NCBI GenBank assembly: GCA_942492825.1
Contig: OW818635.1
Span: 1,736,001-1,800,000, forward strand
From: GWE2-51-13 sp942492825
GTDB taxonomy: Bacteria; Bacillota_I; Bacilli_A; Erysipelotrichales; Erysipelotrichaceae
DNA: 64,000 nucleotides
Reading direction: 5' to 3'
Shown here: piece after piece, positions 8,084 to 17,085 of the stretch
How the letters are laid out: every line of letters begins with the position of its first letter
Numbering within the stretch: the stretch's first letter is position 1
Made by a program: the position numbers and the translations under genes
Notes under the pieces: model-generated
Seen by the model: the letters and a program-made list of their open reading frames with translations, nothing else
Told to the model about the DNA's origin: nothing
Databases searched by the model: none

Positions 8084-9511
8084 ATGTATAAGATCATAAA
8101 GATTACCGGAAGTGAAGTATTGGTCGGGAATACCGAAGACAACAGTCTTAAAAGGGTCCAGATTGAAAACTCGTATGAAGGAGCGCTCATTGGGGATGAA
8201 GTCGACCTATTCAGTGATGGCCAAACTAGTTTCATCACTTATCATCAGACCAAAGTGAAATTCGATGTGAAAAAATCGGTCATAAAAACCGACAAGCCTG
8301 TCAGTGACGAACCCGGTATCGTTGCTTCTCTTGGTAAATTAGCCGAGAGAGGCCTCGATTTATGCAAACGGAAGCAGACATATATAGGCTTGGCCGTTTA
8401 CCTAGGCATCCTGCTGGCGGGTAGTTTCATTGTCTCTGCCATGTTCAATGCCTCGATCAAAGATCTTTTGATGAAGAATTTCGGCTCATCGGCAGATTAT
8501 TTGGATATGTCAACCTTCTCTCTTTCACCTGTGCTACTGCTCGGCAGTGCTATGATGGGGGCCATCAAATTGGCAGTCACAGATAACGGGTTACTTGGAG
8601 CTGGAACGGATTTGAGTATCGGACTAAAAATGACTATGCCAGTCATCATCCTGACTCTAATCTTGGTTGGCGGGGCAATAGTGGCGTTGAAGAAGTTCAT
8701 CCAATCACAGGACAAAGAAATCAATAAGGCGGTTTTATTTGAACGGGTCTTGGTGACGGTCCTTGTTGGACAGGTTACTTTGGCTATTTTGTTTGCCTTT
8801 TTCTCTCAAAATATTACCGACTTTGTTCACTTGAGCATCGACGTTGTACCATTTCTGATCCAGGGATCCTTGTTGGTCTTGATCTTGACACTTGTTTTCG
8901 GAACAGACAGAAACGTCGAAATCCATTTGCCGGTCATTGTTAAGACTGGAATTCTTTATGTTAAACAAAAATTCGTTATCTTCTTCTTGATAGGAACCTT
9001 GACCGCCATCCTAATCTTTATGGTGACCAACTGGGATGCATTTGCTTTGATCGGTAACTACGGTTTCTGGTTTCCTGTCGTTTCTTTCGGCGGTCAAATC
9101 CTGACAAAATCTGCCGAAAATAGTGCCAGTCTGTTCAAGGAAGTCGCCGACAATGTCAAATTCATACTTTTTGCGATGATGGCAGTCAATGTGGTTGTCT
9201 TGATCATTGATTTGGATGAAATCCAAGCAAAATTTGCTCAATACAATAAGTATGTTTTCGCTGCCGCTTACAGTGGAGTAATGGTGGTATTTGCTGGTTT
9301 ACTGGCGATGCTGGCTGGGTTCAGCGGAAGTGCGAGCTTCTATGGGACAGCTTCATCGTATAGCATTGGGGTCGATATGAGTTCGATGGTCATTGCCTAC
9401 ATCGTTATGGCAGCAGCTAGTGTGATCCGCTTGTCATTAAATACTGAAGTGCCTATCCTCGAAACTATCCGGACCCAATATCATCGTCTATTGACGTTTC
9501 TGCACATCTAG
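8084..9511 (+). CDS. polytopic membrane protein with N-terminal soluble domain shared with its neighbour
   Basis: Not recognised. The start at 8084 is preferred over the in-frame ATG at 8063 because AAGGAG (8069-8074) lies nine bases before it, giving 475 residues. Residues 1-52 form a compact soluble domain similar to the last ~54 residues of the preceding protein. After a polar linker there are about nine hydrophobic segments, roughly at 100-120, 150-165, 184-203, 221-241, 255-272, 296-315, 361-375, 392-412 and 434-448. No transporter, permease or enzyme motif was seen. It sits 38 bp downstream of the lipoprotein gene with no terminator between, so the two are very likely cotranscribed and may form a complex through the shared domain. 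Confidence 0.87.
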   Translation: MYKIIKITGSEVLVGNTEDNSLKRVQIENSYEGALIGDEVDLFSDGQTSFITYHQTKVKFDVKKSVIKTDKPVSDEPGIVASLGKLAERGLDLCKRKQTYIGLAVYLGILLAGSFIVSAMFNASIKDLLMKNFGSSADYLDMSTFSLSPVLLLGSAMMGAIKLAVTDNGLLGAGTDLSIGLKMTMPVIILTLILVGGAIVALKKFIQSQDKEINKAVLFERVLVTVLVGQVTLAILFAFFSQNITDFVHLSIDVVPFLIQGSLLVLILTLVFGTDRNVEIHLPVIVKTGILYVKQKFVIFFLIGTLTAILIFMVTNWDAFALIGNYGFWFPVVSFGGQILTKSAENSASLFKEVADNVKFILFAMMAVNVVVLIIDLDEIQAKFAQYNKYVFAAAYSGVMVVFAGLLAMLAGFSGSASFYGTASSYSIGVDMSSMVIAYIVMAAASVIRLSLNTEVPILETIRTQYHRLLTFLHI

Positions 9512-9599
9512 TTCGTAATAATTCATTATAAAGCGTTAAAAATGTTTTTGAACTTGTTGATTCTCCCAACAAAAATTATTGGATATGTTAAATGACTAT

Positions 9600-9728
9600 G
9601 CTCTCGTGTGAGAAATCGAAAGGCAACATAATTTGCCTGAATGGTCGGATTTTCCCCCCCACTCATATGAACGACCATTACCATAAGAGATTACCCGCCT
9701 CACCCCCCGGTCGAGGCGGGTTTTTTTA
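9600..9728 (+). ncRNA. structured small RNA-like element, copy 2, with C-rich loops and intrinsic terminator
   Basis: Second copy of the element at 6240-6369. The stems are identical: AGGCAA/TTGCCT at 9621-9638, AATGGTCG/CGACCATT at 9640-9647 and 9672-9679, and CCCGCCTC/GAGGCGGG at 9694-9701 and 9713-9720, followed by seven T. The loops differ: seven C in the second hairpin, and six C then GG in the terminator loop. Upstream identity begins at about 9581 and includes a -10-like TTAAAT, but no convincing -35. It would also terminate the two-gene module. Confidence 0.6.
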
Positions 9729-9756
9729 TTCAAAGACAATATTCCTATGTTATAAT
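9729..9756 (+). promoter_or_regulatory. promoter of the acyltransferase gene
   Basis: TTCAAA, a 16-bp spacer and a consensus TATAAT (9751-9756) lie immediately after the copy 2 terminator. An inverted repeat AAGGAAT/ATTCCTT (9760-9766 and 9777-9783) covers the expected transcription start and could be an operator or a 5' hairpin. Confidence 0.6.
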
Positions 9757-9793
9757 GCGAAGGAATCCGACGATTCATTCCTTCGAGGTATCT

Positions 9794-10933
9794 ATGAACC
9801 CTTCCATCCGTATAACTAAATTTAACTCGAACTTCCTAAACGGTATCCGCTTGGTTGCGATCTGGTCGGTTCTTTTAGGCCATTTGTTTTCGTATTACCA
9901 TGTCACGATTCTCAAGGATCAACAGTTCTTCCCGTACATCCAAAACATCGGAGTCGTCCTGCTTTTTATCTTGTCTGGCTTTCTGACCGCTTTCTCCATC
10001 CATCGCAAACTCAACCAAGACAATTCCTACGATTATAAGACATTCCTGATCGAACGGACGTCACGGATCTATTCCGCATACATACCGGCTCTAATTTTCG
10101 TTTTCCTCGTAGATTCTTTCAATATCTTACTTAACAAGCTAGAATACACCTATCTTTCTTCCTTCAATCCCTTGGTCTTCTTGGGAAACATATTCATGCT
10201 TCAAGACTTTCCGTTCTTAAGTCGATGGATCACTTCCTTTGGTTCGGGACGTCCGTTCTGGACATTAGCCATCGAATGGTGGGCGTATATCGTATTCGGT
10301 TATGTCGTACTTGTCATATATCGCGATTGGAAGAAAGCATCAATAAAGTGGTACTCAATCTTAATTCTAGGAATTCTCAGTTTTGAGCCCATTTTAAAAA
10401 TGGTCGGTGGCCGCGGGAACGGGTTAATGTTGACGTGGCTGTTGGGGGTGGCGATTTATCTGTTATATGATAAACTACTTCTCAATCTAAAGCAGATTAA
10501 ATTCTTCCAAGTCCTAACATCCCTAAGCTTCCTATCTACTTTTCTTATTGCCTTGTGGGTAAAGGACGCCTATAACACAACCTTCGTCTTCTCGCTAAGT
10601 TTCTCTATTCTGTTCTTCTTGATTTGGGGCAACACAAAAGAAAGCGGTTCTGAACTCAAGATTCTCACGATCCTTTCATGTTATATGTATTCATTGTATC
10701 TTATTCATTATCCAATCGTAGACTTGATCTACAGATCGAACATTGCCTTAAACTCTACCTTACGTATTCTGATCAGTGTCATCTTGTCTAACTTCGTCGC
10801 AATACTGTTCTATCTTATTTTCGAAAAAAACAATAAGCGACTGGCGAAAGTGCTTCAGAAGATGAGCGAGGATATTTCATCGAGGTTTAATGCAAACTTG
10901 AAAACTAAAAACACATTACCTATCTCAAAATAG
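9794..10933 (+). CDS. acyltransferase 3 family membrane protein (OafA/YrhL type)
   Basis: Predicted O-acyltransferase that transfers acetyl or similar groups to surface sugars, 379 residues. The start at 9794 is preferred because GAGGT lies six bases upstream and the earlier in-frame ATG at 9755 lies inside the -10 box. Family features seen: LNGIRLVAIWSVLLGHLF at the N-terminus with the conserved (R)xxA...H pattern, GVVLLFILSGFLTAFS, and WTLAIEWWAYIVFGY. About ten membrane segments. It has its own promoter and stands alone after the module. It is one of three acyltransferase-3 genes in the window (also 33293, broken, and 38560). Confidence 0.88.
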   Translation: MNPSIRITKFNSNFLNGIRLVAIWSVLLGHLFSYYHVTILKDQQFFPYIQNIGVVLLFILSGFLTAFSIHRKLNQDNSYDYKTFLIERTSRIYSAYIPALIFVFLVDSFNILLNKLEYTYLSSFNPLVFLGNIFMLQDFPFLSRWITSFGSGRPFWTLAIEWWAYIVFGYVVLVIYRDWKKASIKWYSILILGILSFEPILKMVGGRGNGLMLTWLLGVAIYLLYDKLLLNLKQIKFFQVLTSLSFLSTFLIALWVKDAYNTTFVFSLSFSILFFLIWGNTKESGSELKILTILSCYMYSLYLIHYPIVDLIYRSNIALNSTLRILISVILSNFVAILFYLIFEKNNKRLAKVLQKMSEDISSRFNANLKTKNTLPISK

Positions 10934-11217
10934 ATGCCAGGTATGTTCCATATCCTTATTGACTTAACAGCACTATTTCAATCAGTGAACACAACAAAAT
11001 GAACATAAATTTGAACAGGAAACCTCGTAACCAGGGTTTCTCTTTTGACTCTAGATGTTGATAACTTCAACAAAAGAGGTTCAATCAAGTCGATTGTGAT
11101 ACAATGATTCAAACCGAAACGAGAAATCTCGCATGTGCTTAATTAAATTCTTCGGTGAAGGTATGCTCGTTTAGTACGTGAAACTAATCAAATTGTCTCG
11201 TGAAAGGAATTAAACTT
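10934..11217. other. AT-rich intergenic region with one weak hairpin
   Basis: No credible gene. A hairpin GAAACC/GGTTTC at 11019-11040 followed by TCTTTT could be a weak terminator for the acyltransferase gene. The last part holds the ribosome binding site AAAGGA (11203-11208) for the VanZ-like gene. Confidence 0.45.
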
Positions 11218-11634
11218 ATGATCAATCTATTCAAATTCATCATCTACTTCATGGAGAAAATCCAGTATTTCTTCAAAGGGATCGTCGATGCGAATCATCT
11301 CAATATCAATGATAAGATGTTGCACTTCTATGTCTTTGGGTTCCTGTGTCTATTCATTTACATCGTCGTGCATTTCGTGTTTAAGCGCATCGCCAAATAC
11401 AACCTCAAGATAATCTCTTGGTTCTATACGTTTACCGTAGCGGTCGTTTTGGCCTTTGCGATTGAAATCGGGCAGAAAGCAAGCGACAGTGGGCACATGG
11501 AGTTCGATGACATCGCATATGGCATCTATGGTTTTCTCGTCTTCTACACAATCTTCCAATTCTTCGCCTGGATCCTCCGACTTATAATCAAAGCCTATCG
11601 CAAATCCCATCCTCAAGAACCTAGAGATATCTAG
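11218..11634 (+). CDS. VanZ-like small membrane protein
   Basis: A 138-residue protein with about four membrane segments. It matches the VanZ/teicoplanin-resistance-like pattern: an early DK...H (NDKMLHFYVFGFL), then EIGQKASDSGHMEFDDIAYG, which corresponds to the family's E..Q......D...N..G motif with the Asn changed. The ATG at 11218 is preferred over the GTG at 11200 because AAAGGA is nine bases upstream. Molecular function in the family is not established; VanZ lowers teicoplanin binding by an unknown route. Neighbours suggest a cell-surface role. Confidence 0.75.
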   Translation: MINLFKFIIYFMEKIQYFFKGIVDANHLNINDKMLHFYVFGFLCLFIYIVVHFVFKRIAKYNLKIISWFYTFTVAVVLAFAIEIGQKASDSGHMEFDDIAYGIYGFLVFYTIFQFFAWILRLIIKAYRKSHPQEPRDI

Positions 11635-11645
11635 GTTCTATTTAT
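11617..11645 (+). terminator. hairpin at the VanZ-like gene stop
   Basis: Perfect 9-bp stem GAACCTAGA/TCTAGGTTC with a 4-base loop (11617-11638), followed by a short T-rich stretch. It overlaps the stop codon. The T tract is weak, so termination may be partial. Confidence 0.5.
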
Positions 11646-11883
11646 GTTGTTAATCTACAGAAGAATAGGGTTCGAGCAAATTTCTCCGCCTCTATGTAGT
11701 TTTGTGCTTTATGTACTTCACATTCAAAACATGTAATTATTCCACAAGAGTTTTATTTATCCCTGACGAAGACAACTCTGTGCCTTAGGAGTTGCGAAGT
11801 ATGATAAAATTGAACCAAAGAGTTCAGGAAATGTTTATGAACTCCATGCATGTCATACGACATATCCGTAAGAAAGGCAAACC

Positions 11884-13230
11884 ATGAAAAAAGTAATCAC
11901 CTACGGAACCTTCGATCTCTTTCATGAAGGACATTATCGGCTATTGGAACGTGCGAAAACGCTTGGCGATTATCTGATCGTCGGTGTTACCACAGATAAC
12001 TACGACCAAAGCCGGGGGAAGTTGAATGTTCAAGAAGGACTGTTGAAACGGATCGAGAACGTAAAGAATTGCGGATTGGTCGATGAGATCATCATCGAGG
12101 AATATGAAGGTCAGAAAATCAATGATATTCTGAAGTATAAGGTCGACATCTTTGCGATCGGATCGGATTGGGTCGGCAAGTTCGACTACATCAAAGAATT
12201 CTGCGAAGTCGTGTATCTCGAACGGACCAAAGGGATCTCCAGTACGCAATTGCGTGCGAATACCGTAGGGATCATCAAACTCGGAATCATCGGATATGGT
12301 CGAATTGCCAATCGGTTTGTGGCGGAGTCCAAGTATGTCAGCGGTGTTAACGTTGAAGGGGTTTTTGGGTTAAACGGTGAATCCGTCGCGAAGTTCGCAA
12401 TGTCCAATGAATTATCCTTCTATGAAACGGATCTGAAAAAATTCTTTGACCGTATTGATGCGGTCTATATCGCAAGTCCGCACTTAAGTCATCATGACTA
12501 TATCGTACAGGCACTGAATCATGGAAAACATGTGTTATGTGAAAAGCCGTTGGTACTAACCAAAGAACAAGCGAAAGAAGTTTATCTATTGGCAGCTTCG
12601 AAAGAATTGGTCCTGATGGAAGCCGTCAAAACGGCCTATTGTCCCGGATTCGTACGATTGATTAGCGTCGCCAAAAGCGGACTGATCGGATCCATCAAAA
12701 GCATCGATGCGACCTTCACCAAACTTGTCTCTGGACAACTTAGGGAACTTAAAAAAGAAACCGCGGGAGGCAGCGTCACCGAACTGGCAACCTATCCACT
12801 CTTAGCCATCGTTAAGTTACTCGGAAGCGACGTCATCGAACAACGCTTCACATCCTATCTGGACGAGGAAGGCGTGGATCTCTTCACCAAAATCGATCTA
12901 CGCTACGAGAACGCCATCGCCAGCGCAAAAGTCGGGTTAGGGGTAAAGTCGGAAGGTGATTTAGTAATCGCCGGCACCAAGGGCTATATCTACGTTCCGG
13001 CACCTTGGTGGAAGACTGAATACTTCGAATTACGCTTCGAAGATATGAGTAAAAACAAAAAGTACTTCTATAAATTCGAAGACGATGGATTACGTTATGA
13101 ACTCGCGGAGTTCGCACTTGCGATAAACAATAAATCCATGAACAGCTATAAATACACCCCGCAGGAATCCGAATTTATATGCGGAATGATTGAGACATTC
13201 CTGGAAGGAAAATATACACAGAAGATTTAA
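11884..13230 (+). CDS. fusion of glycerol-3-phosphate-type cytidylyltransferase and Gfo/Idh/MocA oxidoreductase
   Basis: Two enzymes in one 448-residue chain. Residues 1-130 are a TagD-like nucleotidyltransferase with GTFDLFHEGHYRLL (HxGH) and RTKGISSTQLR (RTxGISST), both intact. Residues 139-448 are a Gfo/Idh dehydrogenase with LGIIGYGRIANR and EKPL. It probably makes or activates a CDP-polyol or CDP-linked phosphosugar for a teichoic-acid-like decoration, with one half reducing the substrate and the other activating it; the substrate is an inference only. It stands alone in a ~700-bp setting with hairpins in its leader (CAACTC/GAGTTG at 11773-11794; GAGTTCA/TGAACTC at 11820-11844). A TATGAT -10-like box lies at 11800. 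Confidence 0.87.
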   Translation: MKKVITYGTFDLFHEGHYRLLERAKTLGDYLIVGVTTDNYDQSRGKLNVQEGLLKRIENVKNCGLVDEIIIEEYEGQKINDILKYKVDIFAIGSDWVGKFDYIKEFCEVVYLERTKGISSTQLRANTVGIIKLGIIGYGRIANRFVAESKYVSGVNVEGVFGLNGESVAKFAMSNELSFYETDLKKFFDRIDAVYIASPHLSHHDYIVQALNHGKHVLCEKPLVLTKEQAKEVYLLAASKELVLMEAVKTAYCPGFVRLISVAKSGLIGSIKSIDATFTKLVSGQLRELKKETAGGSVTELATYPLLAIVKLLGSDVIEQRFTSYLDEEGVDLFTKIDLRYENAIASAKVGLGVKSEGDLVIAGTKGYIYVPAPWWKTEYFELRFEDMSKNKKYFYKFEDDGLRYELAEFALAINNKSMNSYKYTPQESEFICGMIETFLEGKYTQKI

Positions 13231-13394
13231 GATTAGAACGATTGATTGAGAAATACGGAGAACTGTAAGGGTGAAAACAGTACTGGACCCAGAAAAACAA
13301 AGTTATTACTATATGTATAAAATCATCACTTACCAACTGTTAGACTCGTAAAATTTGTGATAAGATATCGGAGTATCAAAAGACAGGAGCTAAC

Positions 13395-14702
13395 ATGGGG
13401 GATTATCAAATTAGTGCCGACAGTCTGACGAAAATCTGGGTGTTTCACCATTATGCGACGCCACCCAAAATGAGTGGCTTAACTCGACCCTATAATTTCG
13501 GTGTCGAGTTAAAGAACTATAACTGTGAGACAACGGTTTTTGCGTCTTCATTCTTGCATTTTTCGGAAAAGAACATCATCGACGGGAAGCAGGAATTTAT
13601 CATCGATGATGATGATGGAATACCCTTTGTGTTCATTAACACACCCTCATCGAAACGAGGAAAATTCAGCCGTGTGATCAACATGGTTTCTTTCTACTAC
13701 CGTCTCTTCGGTGTAAGCAAGAAAATCGTTGAGTTGAAGGGGAAACCCGACATTATCTTGGCTTCAAGTCCACACCCGCTCACCATGATCGCGGGTATTC
13801 AAATCGCACGACGCATGCATATCCCATGTATTGGAGAAGTTCGTGATTTATGGCCGGAGGCTATTTTTTCCGCCTCACTGATTAATGATACGAGTTTCTT
13901 TGGAAGAGTTTTAAAAGCAGGTGAAAACTGGATCTACCGAAAATCGAACGCATTGATATTCACCAAAGAAGGGGATGTCGATTACATCAAAGAGAACAAG
14001 TGGGATACGCAAAACGGGGGAAAAATCGATCTTGCGAAATGTCACTATATCAACAACGGAGTCAACAACAGAAAGTTTAACGATGCGATCAATCTGAACA
14101 AACTAGACGATCCTGACTTAGATTCCGATCAATTCAAAGTCGTCTATACTGGGGCAATTCGGCTCATCAACAACGTCGGTAGTATCTTGGATACAGCGAA
14201 AACAATGTTGGAGAAGAAAGATATCATCTTTTTGATATACGGAGATGGAAACGAACTACCCAACATACGCCAAAGAGTTGCGAATGAAGGGCTAATGAAT
14301 GTACGAGTTAAAGGTTTCGTGGAGAAAAAATATATTCCCTATGTCTTGAGTAAATCTTCTGTAAACATACTGAACTACTCACAAGGGAAATACAATTGGA
14401 CACGCGGAAACAGTTCCAATAAACTCTTCGACTATATGGCAAGCGGGAAACCGATCTTGTCAAACGTACAGACTGGTTATAGTTTGATAAAGAAATACGA
14501 TTGTGGAATCGAAATCGAAGATTCAAATCCAATCAAACTTGCGGAAGGTATCCTAAAGTTTTACGAGATGGATCATGACGAATATCAACGGATCTCCGAC
14601 AACGCAAAGAGAGCTGCCTTGGACTTTGATTATGGAATCTTAGCTGGAAAACTATATAACGTAATTTCAAAAGTACTAAAAGAGGGGGAACGGAAATGTT
14701 GA
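13395..14702 (+). CDS. glycosyltransferase, GT4-like
   Basis: Predicted GT-B glycosyltransferase of 435 residues, cytoplasmic face. It has an N-terminal acceptor half with MSGLTRPYNFGVELK and EVRDLWPEAI, typical of WbnK/WbuB-like enzymes. The C-terminal donor half has VVYTGAIRLINNVGSILD, FLIYGDGNELPNIR and NSSNKLFDYMASGKPIL. AGGAG at 13384-13388 precedes the ATG. It is the first gene of the large polysaccharide operon and overlaps the following dehydrogenase by 7 bp. WbuB-type enzymes transfer fucosamine-like sugars, but the donor here is unknown. Confidence 0.88.
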   Translation: MGDYQISADSLTKIWVFHHYATPPKMSGLTRPYNFGVELKNYNCETTVFASSFLHFSEKNIIDGKQEFIIDDDDGIPFVFINTPSSKRGKFSRVINMVSFYYRLFGVSKKIVELKGKPDIILASSPHPLTMIAGIQIARRMHIPCIGEVRDLWPEAIFSASLINDTSFFGRVLKAGENWIYRKSNALIFTKEGDVDYIKENKWDTQNGGKIDLAKCHYINNGVNNRKFNDAINLNKLDDPDLDSDQFKVVYTGAIRLINNVGSILDTAKTMLEKKDIIFLIYGDGNELPNIRQRVANEGLMNVRVKGFVEKKYIPYVLSKSSVNILNYSQGKYNWTRGNSSNKLFDYMASGKPILSNVQTGYSLIKKYDCGIEIEDSNPIKLAEGILKFYEMDHDEYQRISDNAKRAALDFDYGILAGKLYNVISKVLKEGERKC

Positions 14703-15916
14703 ATGTTATTGGCTTGGGATATATCGGATTGCCGACGGCGTTGATGTTTGCTTCAAAAGGGATTCAAGTTGTCGGAACGGATTACAATAAGAAACTTGTT
14801 GAGACATTGCAGTCGGGTAAAACAACTTTTGACGAAAAAGGTCTGGACGAGTTGTTTGAAAAAGCTTTAAAGAACAAGATAGAGTTCACGGACAAGTATC
14901 AACATACCAATGTTTATATCGTCGCTGTTCCGACACCTTTTATGAAAGATACAAAAAAAATCGATGCTTCGTATGTGGTAAAAGCCGTAAATAGCATACT
15001 CGATATCTGTGAAAGCGGTGCAATCATTATCATCGAATCGACAATCTCACCGGGAACAATCGAAAAATACGTACGTCCCTTAGTGCAAGCCCGAGGATTA
15101 GCTATCGGTGATGATATTCATCTTGCCCATGCCCCAGAGCGCATCATCCCGGGAAACATGGTTTACGAACTGGAAAATAACGCACGCATCATCGGAGTGG
15201 ATGATGATAGAATCGGTGAACAGATAAAGACTTTATATCAATCGTTTTGTAAGGGCGAAATAATCATCACGGATATCCGTTCGGCTGAAATGACGAAGAT
15301 CGTGGAAAACACTTACCGTGACATCAACATCGCATTTGCCAACGAGTTAGCGAAAATCTGTCGGCTGGATGATCTCAATGTTTATGAAATCATCCGAATC
15401 GCAAACATGCACCCTCGTGTCAATATCTTACAGCCAGGTCCAGGTGTCGGAGGACATTGCATCTCGGTCGACCCTTGGTTTTTAGTCGGAGATTATCCCG
15501 GTTTGGCCAATATTATCCTAGCGGCTCGTAAAATCAACGATTCAATGCCGGAGTTCGTTCTTGAACGGGTTTTTTCCATTATGAAAGAAAACCAACTTTC
15601 GGATTTGAGCCGAATCGGTTTTTATGGGTTGACCTATAAAGAAAACGTAGATGATATACGCGAAAGCCCGACATTGCAGCTCATCGATTCGATGAAGAAG
15701 CATATGTCACCTATTCCGAAAACCTATGATCCTTTGGTCACGAGAGATTTGTTTGAGAACCAATATCATAACTTAGATGATTTTATCAACGACGTTGATA
15801 TCGTTGTAATAATGGTCGGACATGACGAAATAAAACAGAATCAGGCAAAGATCAAGAATAAAATTGTCCTCGACACGAAAAATGTTTGTACCTTTGAACG
15901 TGCATATAAGCTTTAA
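14696..15916 (+). CDS. wecC: UDP-N-acetyl-D-mannosaminuronate dehydrogenase (WecC family)
   Basis: Oxidises UDP-ManNAc to UDP-ManNAcA using two NAD+ per turnover. The 406-residue protein has an N-terminal Rossmann motif (NVIGLGYIGLPTALMFASKG), HAPERIIPGNMVYELENNAR, the catalytic-cysteine loop GPGVGGHCISVDPWFLV, and a C-terminal GLTYKENVDDIRESPTLQLI domain. The family also includes UDP-glucose dehydrogenases, but the WecC-like PERIIPG block and the adjacent wecB support ManNAcA. SD sequence AGAGGGGGA lies upstream of the start. Confidence 0.9.
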   Translation: MLNVIGLGYIGLPTALMFASKGIQVVGTDYNKKLVETLQSGKTTFDEKGLDELFEKALKNKIEFTDKYQHTNVYIVAVPTPFMKDTKKIDASYVVKAVNSILDICESGAIIIIESTISPGTIEKYVRPLVQARGLAIGDDIHLAHAPERIIPGNMVYELENNARIIGVDDDRIGEQIKTLYQSFCKGEIIITDIRSAEMTKIVENTYRDINIAFANELAKICRLDDLNVYEIIRIANMHPRVNILQPGPGVGGHCISVDPWFLVGDYPGLANIILAARKINDSMPEFVLERVFSIMKENQLSDLSRIGFYGLTYKENVDDIRESPTLQLIDSMKKHMSPIPKTYDPLVTRDLFENQYHNLDDFINDVDIVVIMVGHDEIKQNQAKIKNKIVLDTKNVCTFERAYKL

Positions 15917-15961
15917 GAAAACGATCTTACACGAACAAATGAAGACAACCTGGAGAAATTA

Positions 15962-17053
15962 ATGAAAAAAATCATGGTGGTCTTTGGGACTCGACCCGAA
16001 GCAATAAAAATGAGCCCTCTGGTTAATGAACTAAAATCGCGTGGAAACGTTGAAACGATCGTCTGCGTTACCGGTCAACATCGGCAGATGCTTGACCAAG
16101 TTCTAGATATTTTCGAGATCAAACCGGATTACGATCTTTCAATCATGAAAGACAAACAGAATCTCTTTGATGTCACAATTACGATATTAGAGCGAATCCA
16201 ATCTGTTTTAAATGAAGTTAAACCTGATTTGGTCTTAGTTCATGGTGACACTTCTACAAGCTTTGTCACCGCTCTTGCCTGTTACTATCTGCAGATCGAT
16301 GTCGGACATGTTGAAGCCGGGCTTCGAACTAATAATATCTACTCACCTTTTCCGGAAGAATTCAACCGACAAGCTGTCGGCTTATTGGCGAAATATCATT
16401 TTGCACCAACCGAAGCAGCGAAGCAAAACTTAATCAACGAAGGCAAAACTGCCGATCGAATCTATGTGACGGGGAATACAGCAATCGACGCGTTGAATAC
16501 AACCGTGAAAGAAGAATTCTCACATAGTGAACTAGAATGGGCGAGTGATAGTCGCTTAATCATGATCACGGCGCATCGCCGCGAAAACCTTGGTGAACCC
16601 ATGCGTAACATGTTTCGCGCAATAAGTCGGATCATCGCAGAACATCAAGATATCAAAGTAATTTATCCAATTCATTACAATCCAGCAGTAAGAGAAATCG
16701 CGAATCAGATATTTGGGGAAAATGAACGAATCCATATCATCGAACCGTTGGATGTCATTGACTTCCATAATTTTCTAGCTCGATCTTACTTGATCTTGAC
16801 AGATAGTGGCGGAATCCAAGAAGAAGCACCCAGTTTAGGGAAGCCGGTATTGGTCATGCGCGATACAACAGAGAGACCCGAAGGAGTCGAAGCCGGCACA
16901 TTAAAATTGGTCGGAACGGAGGAAGACGTAATCTATCAAGCGTTTGACCAACTCTTGACCGATCATCAAGAGTACGAAAAGATGAGCCAGGCAAGCAATC
17001 CTTACGGGGACGGAAAAGCGAGTGTTCGCATCGCGGATGTTATTTGTAAATAA
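15962..17053 (+). CDS. wecB: UDP-N-acetylglucosamine 2-epimerase, non-hydrolysing
   Basis: Interconverts UDP-GlcNAc and UDP-ManNAc, the substrate of the WecC homologue just upstream. The 363-residue length is typical. Signatures: KIMVVFGTRPEAIKMSPLV, VHGDTSTSFVTALACYY, GHVEAGLRTNNIYSPFPEE, ITAHRRENLGEPM and LTDSGGIQEEAPSLGKPVL. It belongs to the allosteric bacterial epimerase family, distinct from the NeuC-like enzyme at 794. It is 45 bp from wecC with no terminator between. Confidence 0.95.
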   Translation: MKKIMVVFGTRPEAIKMSPLVNELKSRGNVETIVCVTGQHRQMLDQVLDIFEIKPDYDLSIMKDKQNLFDVTITILERIQSVLNEVKPDLVLVHGDTSTSFVTALACYYLQIDVGHVEAGLRTNNIYSPFPEEFNRQAVGLLAKYHFAPTEAAKQNLINEGKTADRIYVTGNTAIDALNTTVKEEFSHSELEWASDSRLIMITAHRRENLGEPMRNMFRAISRIIAEHQDIKVIYPIHYNPAVREIANQIFGENERIHIIEPLDVIDFHNFLARSYLILTDSGGIQEEAPSLGKPVLVMRDTTERPEGVEAGTLKLVGTEEDVIYQAFDQLLTDHQEYEKMSQASNPYGDGKASVRIADVICK

Positions 17054-17085
17054 GCTACGATAACAACTCAAGGAAAGGAACACCC

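Noticed and set aside
6166..9780. Insertion sequence or transposon between the repeats
   Set aside because: No transposase, no terminal inverted repeats and no target duplication; the flanking repeats are structured RNA-like elements in direct orientation.
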